Notes: generated by a model not told the origin, from the letters alone. A stretch of DNA of 62,696 bases from CAYZAK01 sp964476445 (GCA_964476445.1 CAYZAK010000005.1:1-62696), one strand, 5' to 3'. Positions 17,365 through 26,381 are shown, counted from the first letter of the stretch. Program-made: numbers and translations.

Positions 17365-18389
17365 AGTCTTATAATTTTCCCCCCATCGTTTATTTCTTTG
17401 GGAATTTCCGTACAAGTTATTATACTCTGAACACCTTTAATTCTATCTTTTATTTTACTACTTCTGGTATAATCTAATTCACTAAAAATATCATCGAGCA
17501 GAATTACAGGATAACTATTTCTTTTCCTTTTAAGCAATTCCCATACCGCCAACCTGTAAATAAATACAGCTGTCCGGACTTCTCCACGGGAACCGTAACT
17601 TCTTAAATTTATATCTCCCAGGTAAAAATTGTATTTATCTCTGTGAGGGCCCCAGGTAGTATGTCCGTATTCAATATCTTTTTGTACGCTTTTTGATTTC
17701 TGGTATTCAGATTCATCGTAACTAATAGAATAAACTTCGTCAAAGGCCATATTTTTTGCTTCTTTTTTCATTAAATTATTTATCTCAGTTAAAAATTCTT
17801 TACGCTGTAAAACCACTTTTTTTGCTGACTGTAAAAGTAATTTTGTATAGGTTTTTAAAGTTTTCTTGGCGTTTCCTGAACTGGTGATTTCTTTTTTCAA
17901 CAAGGCATTTCTTTCTTTCATAAGTTTCCTGTATTTAATTAAATCATCAATGTAATTAACGTTTATCCGAGATAAACTTATATCTATTATTCTCCGGGTC
18001 CGAGACGGTGAATTTTTGACATCCTCAATATCTTCCGGCGAAAACAAAATGGCCGAAAAAGTTTTAACTAAGTTTTTTCGCTTAATTGCCGAGCCGTTTA
18101 CAGTTGCCTTAAAACCGCTGCCGGTTATATATTTTATATCTATATTGTTTTTTAAAGAACTTTTGTCTATCTTTCCGGAAACCCGCATGTTTTTTTCATC
18201 TAATTTTAGCAGTTCGTTTATCTTATTGGTCCGGTGAGATGTCCCGGTGGCCAGCAAAAAGACAGCTTCCAATAAATTTGTCTTTCCCATACCGTTATTC
18301 CCGATTATTAAATTTAATTCATCACCAAAATTTAATTTTTTTTTGCTGAAATTTCGATGATTGTATACGGAAAGTTCACTTATGCGCAA
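17361..18389 (-). CDS. recF: DNA replication and repair protein RecF
   Basis: 342 residues. SMC-like ATPase that acts with RecO and RecR in gap repair. Walker A GNNGMGKTNLLEA (residues 29-41), signature-like LRSYGSRGEVRTA near residue 270, and Walker B VILLDDIFSELD near residue 300 are clear. It is 7 bp downstream of dnaN and overlaps the DUF721 gene. Slightly shorter than the usual 360 residues. Confidence 0.96.
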   Translation of the reverse strand: MRISELSVYNHRNFSKKKLNFGDELNLIIGNNGMGKTNLLEAVFLLATGTSHRTNKINELLKLDEKNMRVSGKIDKSSLKNNIDIKYITGSGFKATVNGSAIKRKNLVKTFSAILFSPEDIEDVKNSPSRTRRIIDISLSRINVNYIDDLIKYRKLMKERNALLKKEITSSGNAKKTLKTYTKLLLQSAKKVVLQRKEFLTEINNLMKKEAKNMAFDEVYSISYDESEYQKSKSVQKDIEYGHTTWGPHRDKYNFYLGDINLRSYGSRGEVRTAVFIYRLAVWELLKRKRNSYPVILLDDIFSELDYTRSSKIKDRIKGVQSIITCTEIPKEINDGGKIIRL

Positions 18390-18396
18390 TTTTTTA

Positions 18397-19512
18397 TTAC
18401 TGTGACGGGCGCATAGGCATAATTACACCTATATAATTTTCTTTTTTTGATATAGGAGTTATTTTTCCCGGATTTATCGGAGAAGTTAAGCTGAGTTTCA
18501 TTTTTTTGCTGTTAATAACTTTTAATATGTTTATTATAAAATCAGGATTAAAAGATATTTCTATTTCTTCTCCGTTATATTTAACCGGAACGCTGCTGGT
18601 ACCCGATCCTTCTGTTGCACTTAAGGAAATTACTACTTTATTTTTACCAAATTTATATTTTACAGGTTCCGTTCCCATGGACTTTACCGCCAGCATTTTT
18701 TTGGTAGCTAAAAGTAATTCTTTAGTGTTTAAAACTATATTTTTATCCTGTTTATCAGGAATAACCTGATTGTAATTCGGATAATCACCTTCAATTAATC
18801 TGGAATATATTGTAGTATTACCTACCTGCATGCTAATTTTATTTTCAGAAGAACTCAAACTAACTTTAACTTCCTGTTCTTCAGAATCAATTATTTTTCT
18901 TAAAACGTTTATGGCATTAGTAGGTATAATAGCCTGAATTTCATCCCCTTTCTTAGATAATTTTTCTTCATAATAAGAAAGTTTTCTGCCATCAGTAGAA
19001 ACCATCTTGAGTTTATTTTTTATACATTGAAAATATATTCCGCAAAGTATAAACCGGGATTCATCTTTAGATACAGAAATAATTGTTTTATCTATGCCTT
19101 CGCATAATATTTGAGTATCTATGACAGTTTTTTTAACTTTTTCTATATCAGGAACTGAAGGAAATTCTTCTGCATTTCCTGCTGCTATAGTGTAAGTAGT
19201 GGTTTTATCTTCTCCGCTCAATTCATATTCATTATCAGTAATCTTTTTGATAAAACAATTTTCTGTATCAATCATCTTGGTCATATCAAAAAGTTGTCTG
19301 GCCGGTAAAGCGACTACTCCTTCTTTTTGTACATCCGTATCCATACTTGAGACTATCCCTATGTCCAGATCCGTTCCGTACACCTGAATGTTGTTCTCTT
19401 TTGCTGTAATGTGAAATAATGACAATGACGGCAAATTACTTTTACTGGATACAGCCGGTAATACCGTTGAGAGTAAATCTACAAATTTTTTTGTTTTTAA
19501 ATTAAGTTTCAT
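18397..19512 (-). CDS. dnaN: DNA polymerase III sliding clamp, beta subunit
   Basis: 371 residues, three clamp repeats. Typical segments are the N-terminal SKSNLPSLSLFHITA (VssKstlPiLs-like) and the C-terminal MPMR close to the end (IMPMRPSQ). A strong ribosome-binding site, AAGGAGG, lies 9 nt before the ATG. The dnaA-dnaN-recF-gyrB-gyrA series is the classical origin cluster. The 147-bp gap upstream contains DnaA-box-like sites. Confidence 0.97.
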   Translation of the reverse strand: MKLNLKTKKFVDLLSTVLPAVSSKSNLPSLSLFHITAKENNIQVYGTDLDIGIVSSMDTDVQKEGVVALPARQLFDMTKMIDTENCFIKKITDNEYELSGEDKTTTYTIAAGNAEEFPSVPDIEKVKKTVIDTQILCEGIDKTIISVSKDESRFILCGIYFQCIKNKLKMVSTDGRKLSYYEEKLSKKGDEIQAIIPTNAINVLRKIIDSEEQEVKVSLSSSENKISMQVGNTTIYSRLIEGDYPNYNQVIPDKQDKNIVLNTKELLLATKKMLAVKSMGTEPVKYKFGKNKVVISLSATEGSGTSSVPVKYNGEEIEISFNPDFIINILKVINSKKMKLSLTSPINPGKITPISKKENYIGVIMPMRPSQ

Positions 19513-19659
19513 TTTTATTAATCCTCCTTATTATAATTAAGTAACCTTCTTTAACAATTATCATAATAATACTATGTTAATTATGTTAATAACCTGTTAT
19601 TATTGTCTGTTTTTTAGGTTTAACAACCTGTGTGAAAAACTTATATTTTCTTAACACTC
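19513..19659. other. Left part of a probable bipartite origin (dnaN-dnaA spacer)
   Basis: AT-rich spacer with a minus-strand DnaA-box match (TTTTTCACA, i.e. TGTGAAAAA at 19631-19639, fitting TTWTNCACA), a tandem 9-mer TATGTTAAT x2 at 19573-19590, and TGTTAATAA at 19584-19592, whose reverse complement TTATTAACA recurs on the other side of dnaA. Together with the dnaA-rnpA spacer it flanks dnaA. Confidence 0.55.
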
Positions 19660-21024
19660 TTAAGAAACCGCTTTAATTTTTTCAATAATCTTATCTAAAA
19701 TATTTTGAAAATAAGGATCTTCGTTTATTTTATCTTGTATTACATTGCAGGCGTACATTACTGTAGTATGGTCCCTGCCGCCGAACTCATTTCCAATACT
19801 GGTAGTGGACTTATCCGTCAGTTTTCTGGTTAAATACATAGCCAGATGCCTGGGGAAAACTATTTTTTTATGCCTTTTTTTACTTTTTAAATCGTCAATT
19901 TGCACATGATAATAATCAGCAACGATCTTTTGAATTTTAGCAGTGGAGACTTCAGTATTTTTTTGATCTTTATCTATTATGTCTTTTAAAATTTCTTTAG
20001 TATTGTCTACGGTAACTTCACTGCCCATTAAAGAAGAATGAGCGTAAATTCTAATAAGCGCGCCCTCAAGTTTTCTTACGTTGTCTTTAATGTTCGTAGC
20101 CAGAAAAAGAATAACATCGTTGGGTACGTCCAGATTTTCCCATTCTGCTTTGGATTTTAAAATTGCTATTCTAGTTTCTAAATCCGGAGGCTGAATATCA
20201 GCAATTACTCCCCACTGAAATCTGGAAGAAAGTCTTTCCTCAAGAGTTTTTATTTTATCCGGTGATTTATCCGAAGTGATGACAATCTGTTTTTGAGATT
20301 CATAAAGTTCGTTAAAGATATGAAAAAATACATCCTGAGTTCTTTCCTTATTTTCAAGAAACTGAATGTCATCTATGAGCAAGATGGAAACGTTTAAAAA
20401 TTTTTTCTTAAAAACAGGCATAGTTTTTTTCCGCATACCGTCTACCATCTCCTGCATAAATTTTTCGCAGGTTATATAACGTACTTTTGTTCTTGGATTG
20501 TTACTTTTTATTCGATGGCCGATGGCGTGAAGCAAATGGGTTTTCCCCAGCCCTACGTCACTGTATATAAATAAAGGATTGTAACGGGTGCCCGGATTAT
20601 TGGATACCGCCTCAGCGGTGGCCTGGGCAAATCGGTTAGATGATCCTACGACAAAAGCGTCAAACGTATACCTGGGATTTAAATCCGATCCCGGAAAAGC
20701 AGTTTCGTTCTCCGGGAAATGAGTCGGATCGGGTAAATCATTCTTTGCCGGAGGTTTGTAGGAAAAATCATCCGGTTCCACAACAAAATTAATTTTAGCA
20801 TTCTTTAAATTTTTATTGGTTCTGAGAACTTTTAAAATATCTTTTTTGTTTTTTTCCATCCATCTTAAAAAATACTGATTGGGTACTTTTAAAGTTAGTA
20901 TATTGTCTTTATAGGATTCTATTTTTGTTGGCGAGAACCATAAATCAACAGTCTTTTTTGAAAACTTTGATTTTAATTTTTCAGTTGTAGTGTCCCATAT
21001 AGTGTTAAGTTTTAATTGCATCAT
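19660..21024 (-). CDS. dnaA: Chromosomal replication initiator DnaA
   Basis: 454 residues. Domain I (TIWDTTTEKLKSKFSKKTVDLWF), a short linker, the AAA+ domain III (Walker A DVGLGKTHLLHA near residue 160; Walker B LLIDDIQFLENK; the ERLSSRFQWG box VI region), and domain IV with the DNA-binding signature GRDHTTVMYA near residue 420. It reads away from the rnpA side and has no clear Shine-Dalgarno site before ATG. Note MM at the start: the second ATG could equally serve. Confidence 0.98.
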   Translation of the reverse strand: MMQLKLNTIWDTTTEKLKSKFSKKTVDLWFSPTKIESYKDNILTLKVPNQYFLRWMEKNKKDILKVLRTNKNLKNAKINFVVEPDDFSYKPPAKNDLPDPTHFPENETAFPGSDLNPRYTFDAFVVGSSNRFAQATAEAVSNNPGTRYNPLFIYSDVGLGKTHLLHAIGHRIKSNNPRTKVRYITCEKFMQEMVDGMRKKTMPVFKKKFLNVSILLIDDIQFLENKERTQDVFFHIFNELYESQKQIVITSDKSPDKIKTLEERLSSRFQWGVIADIQPPDLETRIAILKSKAEWENLDVPNDVILFLATNIKDNVRKLEGALIRIYAHSSLMGSEVTVDNTKEILKDIIDKDQKNTEVSTAKIQKIVADYYHVQIDDLKSKKRHKKIVFPRHLAMYLTRKLTDKSTTSIGNEFGGRDHTTVMYACNVIQDKINEDPYFQNILDKIIEKIKAVS

Positions 21025-21264
21025 ATAAATTTAATAGTTAAATGTTTTCCACAAGTTATTAACAATGTTAACAACTGGCTAAAATACAGGATAGGAGATA
21101 ACTCAGTTAAAATTTTTTCCAGTTTTTCCTGTAAGTCAGAATCTTTAATTATAATAAGAAAAAATACATTTTAAGTCAAGATTCTTGACAAGATAATTGA
21201 AAGGACTATAATTTAAAAGCTTATATGAATCTATAAAATAAAAAGTAAAAAAGGATGTAATTAC
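21025..21264. other. Right part of a probable bipartite origin (dnaA-rnpA spacer)
   Basis: The 240-bp divergent spacer between dnaA and rnpA. It holds a DnaA box, TTTTCCACA (21045-21053, perfect to TTWTNCACA), TTATTAACA (21056-21064) and TGTTAACAA (21066-21074) in close succession, then an AT-rich stretch to 21180 that could unwind, then the rnpA promoter. rpmH, which normally sits here upstream of rnpA, is absent in all frames. Leading-strand gene orientation switches here (minus to the left, plus to the right), as expected for an origin. Confidence 0.65.
21176..21212 (+). promoter_or_regulatory. Promoter of the rnpA-yidD-yidC-jag-mnmE operon with overlapping inverted repeat
   Basis: TTGACA (21185-21190), 16-bp spacer, TATAAT (21207-21212): both boxes are perfect. 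The -35 box is the right arm of an inverted repeat GTCAAG-ATT-CTTGAC (21176-21189). The same arms with a different centre recur at the V/A-ATPase promoter (33735-33749). Transcription would start near 21219, leaving a 45-nt leader. Confidence 0.8.
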
Positions 21265-21600
21265 TTGAGACAAAAATTTGGTAAAAAAAATCGGCTGGGA
21301 AAAGACACATCAACGGTAGTAACTAAAGGGAAACGTACTAAATTTAACAGTACAGTGGTTTTTTACCGGCCGGATTCCTGTCCCCGGCTTTCTATTATAA
21401 TTTCTAAAAAAGTGGGAAACAGTGTAACCAGGAATAAGTTAAAAAGGTGGACCCGAGAAATATTTAGGATAGAAAAAGATAATTTGAAAAATTTTGGGAT
21501 TGCAGTAAATTATAAACCCGGAGCAGCAAATTACAGTTATAAAAAAGCAAAAAAAATACTGTTAAAATTATGGAAAAAAAACAAAATACTGAAGAATTAA
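21265..21600 (+). CDS. rnpA: Ribonuclease P protein component
   Basis: 111 residues from TTG with AAGGATG about 10 nt upstream. The small basic RnpA binds the RNase P RNA for tRNA 5' maturation. The RNR-like signature is present as KKVGNSVTRNKLKRWTREIFR (split: KKVGNSVTRNKLK, residues 52-64, then RWTREIFR). It follows a strong promoter. rpmH (ribosomal protein L34), nearly always immediately upstream in bacteria, is not found here. The 3' end overlaps yidD by 31 bp. Confidence 0.94.
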   Translation: MRQKFGKKNRLGKDTSTVVTKGKRTKFNSTVVFYRPDSCPRLSIIISKKVGNSVTRNKLKRWTREIFRIEKDNLKNFGIAVNYKPGAANYSYKKAKKILLKLWKKNKILKN

Positions 21601-21836
21601 TAAAAAAGATTAAAAATATAATTACGGGAAGTGTCGTGATTTTTATCAGAATATATCAAAAATCTATCTCTCCGCTATTCGGAGATCACTGCAGGTTTAC
21701 GCCTACATGCAGTGAATACTTTATAAAATCCCTTCAAAAAAATGGTTTGATTACAGGAACAGTGACCGGTTTGTATAGAATTGTAAGGTGTAACCCATTC
21801 AATCCCGGAGGACTTGATCCGGTTAAGGAGAAATAA
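21570..21836 (+). CDS. yidD: Membrane protein insertion efficiency factor YidD
   Basis: 88 residues. YidD family signature: IRIYQKSISPLFGDHCRFTP followed by CSEYFIKSLQKNGLITG and RCNPFNPGGLDPV, with the conserved cysteines. It has a hydrophobic/amphipathic N-terminal helix and acts at the inner membrane with YidC. The 31-bp overlap with rnpA and the 2-bp gap to yidC indicate translational coupling. Confidence 0.95.
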   Translation: MEKKQNTEELIKKIKNIITGSVVIFIRIYQKSISPLFGDHCRFTPTCSEYFIKSLQKNGLITGTVTGLYRIVRCNPFNPGGLDPVKEK

Positions 21837-21838
21837 AG

Positions 21839-23431
21839 ATGGAACAAAAACGTTTAATTATAGCTATAGCCATATCGATGTTGATACTGGTGGTTTTTCA
21901 ACAAATTCAGGCTCCGGAACCGGGCACTGAACCCTCGAAAGATCGCCCGGCCGAAACCGTAGACAAAGAGACAACAGAACACCCCGACCGGGCAGTAGCT
22001 GAGCGGGAGCTCGAAGAAACAGTTACCGACGAACCAATTGACTACCAGGTTAAAAAAATTATAACTGATAATATTATTCTGGGAGTTAACTCTTATAATT
22101 CGGGTCTGTCCAAGGTAAAAATTAAGGATAAAGATGGTCAGTTTATAAATTTAGTTCGGAGTGAAGATCCAAAAACATCTCCCTTAAAATTAGGTAATGC
22201 CCTAAACTGGCAGCTAACTGCCGACCGGAGAGATAATAGCGTTACAGCCCGGTACACTACCGATAAACTGAATATCATAAGGGAATATAAAATAGAAGAT
22301 AATCTGATTAAAATTGATAATTTTATTGAAAATAGTGGTCAGTCTTCAAAGGAAATTAATTTCAATCAGGGCTGGTACAATGGAATGGAGACCGCCGAGG
22401 ATCTGAAAAAAGAAAATTATGAGGATACTCGTCTGTTCTTAAAAGAAAACTCTGATGTTGAAAATGATCTAACCGATAAAAGGGTAACCGGTAATTTAAA
22501 ATGGGGTGGAATTATGAACCGGTTCTTTATCACCGTGTTTTTAAATCTGGACCAAAAGTTCAATTCAGTAATCACCGAAAATGCCAAAAAAGAAGGTGGC
22601 GGATGCGCAGGCCCGCCGGAAGATGTGAACTATCCTGAAATTGAATTTCTTAAAACCCAGACTCTCGAACCCGGCCAGGAATATTCTTTTAATCAGGAGT
22701 TTTATATAGGACTGAAGGAATACAGTACATTAAGAAGTTTTAATGAAGATCTGGAAAAAGTGCTGGCTTTTGGAATATTTGGTTTCTTAAGCCGTATATT
22801 TCTGGGAGTTTTAATAACTTTTTACGGATGGGTAGGCAATTACGGCCTAGCTATAATAATGATGACTTTTTTGCTTCAGATTTTTATATTTCCGCTGACA
22901 ATAAAAAGTTTTAAATCTATGAACTCTATGAAAAAGCTCCAGCCAAAAACGCAAAAAATCCGTGAAAAATATAAGGAAGATCCTCAGAGGATGAATGAAG
23001 AAATGATGCACCTTTATAAAAAGCACAGTGTAAATCCTGTGGGGGGCTGTTTTCCGTTGCTTTTACAGATGCCTATTTTTATAAGTTTGTTTACAATGCT
23101 CCGGACGGCCGCGGAATTGAGATTTGCTTCTTTTTTATGGATAAACGATCTAGCCGCCGCTGATGTTCTGTTTAAATCAGTTCCCTTAGTAAGCGAGATA
23201 CCGGTTTTGGGTTCTGCCGGGCCCTTGCCTTTGCTTATGGGTGGAGCCATGTTTCTACAGCAGCGAGTCACCGGGGGTACGAGTGGGCCCCAGAAGAACT
23301 TAACCTATATAATGCCGGTGGCGTTCACGTTTTTATTTATGAGATTTCCAGCGGGCCTTGTACTTTACTGGTTGACGAATAGTTTATTAACTTTTATAGT
23401 ACAGTATACCATTAGCAAAAAAACAGATTGA
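21839..23431 (+). CDS. yidC: Membrane protein insertase YidC
   Basis: 530 residues. An N-terminal transmembrane anchor (residues 5-20), a Pro/Glu-rich linker, a large periplasmic beta-sandwich domain (about 60-310) and the five-helix C-terminal insertase core beginning near residue 315 (GIFGFLSRIFLGVLITFYGW). The large periplasmic domain is the Gram-negative YidC form, unlike Gram-positive SpoIIIJ. NPVGGCFPLLLQMPIFISLF and FPAGLVLYWLTNSLLT are conserved core helices. A glycine-rich loop, KKEGGGCAGPPED, near residues 250-262 is unusual. Confidence 0.96.
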   Translation: MEQKRLIIAIAISMLILVVFQQIQAPEPGTEPSKDRPAETVDKETTEHPDRAVAERELEETVTDEPIDYQVKKIITDNIILGVNSYNSGLSKVKIKDKDGQFINLVRSEDPKTSPLKLGNALNWQLTADRRDNSVTARYTTDKLNIIREYKIEDNLIKIDNFIENSGQSSKEINFNQGWYNGMETAEDLKKENYEDTRLFLKENSDVENDLTDKRVTGNLKWGGIMNRFFITVFLNLDQKFNSVITENAKKEGGGCAGPPEDVNYPEIEFLKTQTLEPGQEYSFNQEFYIGLKEYSTLRSFNEDLEKVLAFGIFGFLSRIFLGVLITFYGWVGNYGLAIIMMTFLLQIFIFPLTIKSFKSMNSMKKLQPKTQKIREKYKEDPQRMNEEMMHLYKKHSVNPVGGCFPLLLQMPIFISLFTMLRTAAELRFASFLWINDLAAADVLFKSVPLVSEIPVLGSAGPLPLLMGGAMFLQQRVTGGTSGPQKNLTYIMPVAFTFLFMRFPAGLVLYWLTNSLLTFIVQYTISKKTD

Positions 23432-23461
23432 GAGAATTATTTAAATACGCAGGTGAATTGT

Positions 23462-24118
23462 ATGAATGAAAAAACAGAATTTAAAGGTAAAAATGTAGAA
23501 ACGGCCATTAAACAGGGGTTAAATAAGTTAAATTTAGAAAAAGAAGAAGTTGAGGTTAAGATACTGGATGGGGGAAAAGCCGGGTTATTTGGCCTTATGG
23601 GTTCAAAGCCTGCCAAGGTTCAATTAATCCCCAAAGCAGAAGATAAAGATGAATCGGATATCAACTGGACCAAAGCGGTTGATAAAACATCCGGACTGGT
23701 AAAAATCATAACTGATAAAATTGACTCCCAGGCAAAAATAAAAGCCAGGAAGGGTGATTATGAGATCAAAGTTGATATTTACAGTCAGAGCAGCGGTGTA
23801 ATGATAGGCCGGAAAGGTTCAACTCTGGCTGATTTTCAGTACATTGTAAATTTAATGTTAAAGCGAGATCCCGCAACCCGGGTTGATGTTAATATAGATA
23901 TAGAAAATTATAAATCCGAGAAGAATACAAAACTGTTTAAAAAACTTGGTAAAACCATAGAAAAGGTTAAAAAAGACGGCAAAACCAGAGAACTTAAACC
24001 AATGAATTCCAGCATCCGAAAAATAATTCATAAAAAAGTTAAAAACATTGACGGTGTGGTCAGTGAAAGTAAAGGCAAAGGTTCCTCCCGCCGAATTGTA
24101 ATAAAAGAGGCAAGCTGA
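23462..24118 (+). CDS. jag: Jag/KhpB-like RNA-binding protein (Jag_N, KH, R3H)
   Basis: About 218 residues from the ATG at 23462, chosen because AGGTG lies 7 nt upstream; a GTG at 23453 is also in frame. The N-terminal Jag domain (TEFKGKNVETAIKQGLNKL... GLFGLMGSKPAKVQL) is followed by a KH domain with GVMIGRKGSTLADFQYIV and a C-terminal R3H-like region (PMNSSIRKIIHKKV). Jag/KhpB proteins bind RNA and are encoded after yidC in many bacteria. The exact targets here are unknown. Confidence 0.92.
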   Translation: MNEKTEFKGKNVETAIKQGLNKLNLEKEEVEVKILDGGKAGLFGLMGSKPAKVQLIPKAEDKDESDINWTKAVDKTSGLVKIITDKIDSQAKIKARKGDYEIKVDIYSQSSGVMIGRKGSTLADFQYIVNLMLKRDPATRVDVNIDIENYKSEKNTKLFKKLGKTIEKVKKDGKTRELKPMNSSIRKIIHKKVKNIDGVVSESKGKGSSRRIVIKEAS

Positions 24119-24184
24119 ATTAGGTTCTAGTCTATTTTTTTAAATAGCTCCGGGAATTAACCGGATTGGTGTCCAATAGGTAAA

Positions 24185-25567
24185 ATGAAAAACGATACAA
24201 TTGTTGCTATAGCTACCCCCCCTGGAATATCCGCTCTTGGAATTGTAAGGATGGCGGGTCCGCAAAGCTGTACAATTTTAAAAAATTTTTTTAGCCCTCC
24301 GAAAGGAAAATTTAATCCTAAAAAGATTAAATCCCATACAGTTTATTACGGTAATATTTATCAAGAAAAAACTATAGTTGATGAGGTAATTGTCACTGTA
24401 TTTAAAAATCCTCGGTCATACACTGGAGAGGATATGGTTGAAATTAGTTGTCATGGGAATTGTATTATTCTGGATTTGGTTATGAATATGTGCCTGAACA
24501 TGGGAGCTCGAATAGCCCAGCCTGGAGAATTTTCCCGCCGGGCTTTTCTTAACGGAAAAATGGATCTGTCCCAGGCCGAAGCGGTGAACAGTCTGATTCA
24601 TGCCAGGTCTAAAAATACAGCCAGGGAAGCTCTCAGACTGGTAAAAGGGGAATTAAAGGATAAGATAAAATACATTAAGGATGAGTTAATTTACTTTAAA
24701 TCCAGAATTGATGCCGAAATAGAATGGGGAGATACCGATCCCGCCAATTTTTTTGAATATAAAAACGCAGAAAAAAAATTAACAGAAATAAAAAATGAAA
24801 TTTTTGAATTGGTTAAAAATTCTCCAGATTCAAAAAAAATTCTGGATGGCTTTAGAGTAGTTATCTGTGGCCGGCCCAATGCCGGGAAGTCGTCTTTATT
24901 TAATTTGCTTTTAAATCAATCCCGCAGTATTATTAATCGCCGGCCGGGCACAACCAGAGATGTAATAGAAAGCCAGGTTCTTGAAAAAGGATGTTTAATT
25001 AGGTATTTTGACACGGCAGGGATAGGTTTGGAAACCTCAAACAGTATTGATATTGCCGCCACCTCCAGAAGTAAAAAAGCTATTAACCGGGCCGATATTA
25101 TCGTATACGTTATAGACGGCACCATAGGTATCGGTAAAAAAGATTATGCTATCCGTAATTTAATAAAAGATACGCCCTGGATACCGGTGGTAAACAAGGT
25201 AGATAATAAATTATCGTTGCCCGAGGAAGATATGGATAATTTTACAAATTATTCAAAAGCCCGGTTGCCAGTAGAAGTATCCAGTTTAGAGGCTAAAAAT
25301 ATTGGAAATTTAAGAAGGCAAATTATCAATACGGTAAAATCCAACGACTCGGCCCGACTTATGATAACAGCCCGTCAGAGAAGAGGATTGAGAGAGACCG
25401 GTAACAACCTTAAAAAATCTCTGGAAAGTTTAAAATCCGGGCGGTATTTGGATATGGTTTCCTCTGATCTGGGAGAAGCTGTTGAATCTCTGGGCAAGAT
25501 AGATGGCTCCACTGTACAAAAAGATATACTGGACAGGATATTCCAAGAGTTTTGTATAGGTAAATGA
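24185..25567 (+). CDS. mnmE: tRNA modification GTPase MnmE
   Basis: 460 residues. With MnmG it installs the 5-carboxymethylaminomethyl group on U34 of tRNAs. N-terminal tetrahydrofolate-binding domain (DTIVAIATPPGISALGIVRM; EFSRRAFLNGKMDLSQAEAV), G domain with G1 GRPNAGKSSLFN near residue 229, G3 DTAG, G4 NKVD, and the C-terminal CIGK signature. mnmG, the usual downstream partner, is not in this window; a TIM-barrel gene overlaps its stop by 4 bp instead. Confidence 0.97.
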   Translation: MKNDTIVAIATPPGISALGIVRMAGPQSCTILKNFFSPPKGKFNPKKIKSHTVYYGNIYQEKTIVDEVIVTVFKNPRSYTGEDMVEISCHGNCIILDLVMNMCLNMGARIAQPGEFSRRAFLNGKMDLSQAEAVNSLIHARSKNTAREALRLVKGELKDKIKYIKDELIYFKSRIDAEIEWGDTDPANFFEYKNAEKKLTEIKNEIFELVKNSPDSKKILDGFRVVICGRPNAGKSSLFNLLLNQSRSIINRRPGTTRDVIESQVLEKGCLIRYFDTAGIGLETSNSIDIAATSRSKKAINRADIIVYVIDGTIGIGKKDYAIRNLIKDTPWIPVVNKVDNKLSLPEEDMDNFTNYSKARLPVEVSSLEAKNIGNLRRQIINTVKSNDSARLMITARQRRGLRETGNNLKKSLESLKSGRYLDMVSSDLGEAVESLGKIDGSTVQKDILDRIFQEFCIGK

Positions 25568-26373
25568 AACATTTTTTTTCCACCAGCAATTTTTATTTAA
25601 GAAAAAATCCTGATCAGATTCTAACCTGGGCCGCTGAAAAAAAATTTGACGGGATAGAGATTTTTGCCGATGTTCCCGGATTTTATGTGGATAATTTTAG
25701 TGATAAAATATTGAAAAAATACGCTTCCAAGTCGCCAAGTCTTATGTACAATATACATTCCCCAATATATGGAATTAATATCGCCGCGGTAAACCCGGGG
25801 ATATTAGCCGAGTCGCTGCGACAGATATTAAAGATAATGGAGTGGGCACGGATAATTAAAATAGAAAATTTTGTTATTCATTTAGGAACTCTTCCGGCCC
25901 GGGAGAAGGAAGTAGAAGAAAAATCCCTTAAAATTTTAAACCGGAGCATAACAAAGATACTCTCCGCAGCTTCCAAGTACAAGATTAGAGTGATAGCCGA
26001 AAATATTGGATTAAGTGAAAATTATATGGATTATGATTTAAATAGTTTAAAAACCATTTCTAAAAAATACAAAATGGGGATCTGTTTTGACGCCGGACAC
26101 GGAAATATTTCCGGAAATACAGATAGAATTTTAACCGAGTTTAGAGATAGTATTAAAAGTGTACACGTCAGTGATAACTATGAAAAAGCCGATGAACATA
26201 ATCCAGTGGGGGAAGGTACAATACAATGGACGAACATAGTTAAACTAATCCTAAAGAACAATTTGCCGGTTGTTCATGAAATCCATAACCGGCAAACCCC
26301 CGGCCCGTCGACTTTAAAAAGCAGAAAAAATTTAGAGCGGATACTGGAAAGTGTTTCACGTGAAACAATATAA
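25564..26373 (+). CDS. Sugar phosphate isomerase/epimerase-like TIM barrel (AP endonuclease 2 superfamily)
   Basis: 269 residues resembling the xylose-isomerase-like TIM-barrel family (PF01261). Candidate metal ligands are seen in register: VIHLGT (His), VIAENIG (Glu), GICFDAGHGN (Asp and His), KSVHVSDN (His, Asp) and VVHEIHN (Glu). Substrate is not predictable from this. It overlaps mnmE by 4 bp (ATGA). Its last codons (SVSRETI) contain a perfect 16-bp parS palindrome at 26352-26367, so the C-terminus is constrained by a DNA-binding site. Confidence 0.8.
   Translation: MKHFFSTSNFYLRKNPDQILTWAAEKKFDGIEIFADVPGFYVDNFSDKILKKYASKSPSLMYNIHSPIYGINIAAVNPGILAESLRQILKIMEWARIIKIENFVIHLGTLPAREKEVEEKSLKILNRSITKILSAASKYKIRVIAENIGLSENYMDYDLNSLKTISKKYKMGICFDAGHGNISGNTDRILTEFRDSIKSVHVSDNYEKADEHNPVGEGTIQWTNIVKLILKNNLPVVHEIHNRQTPGPSTLKSRKNLERILESVSRETI
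26352..26367. other. parS centromere-like site
   Basis: TGTTTCACGTGAAACA: a perfect 16-bp palindrome identical to the consensus parS bound by chromosomal ParB (Spo0J). It lies within the 3' end of the TIM-barrel gene, 1.6 kb before parA and about 5.3 kb from the probable origin, which is where bacterial parS sites cluster. Confidence 0.93.
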
Positions 26374-26381
26374 GTTAATTT

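Noticed and set aside
17365..17415. Longer DUF721 protein starting at TTG 17415
   Set aside because: It would overlap recF by 55 bp; the GTG overlapping the recF stop (GTGA) gives a better junction and full family length.
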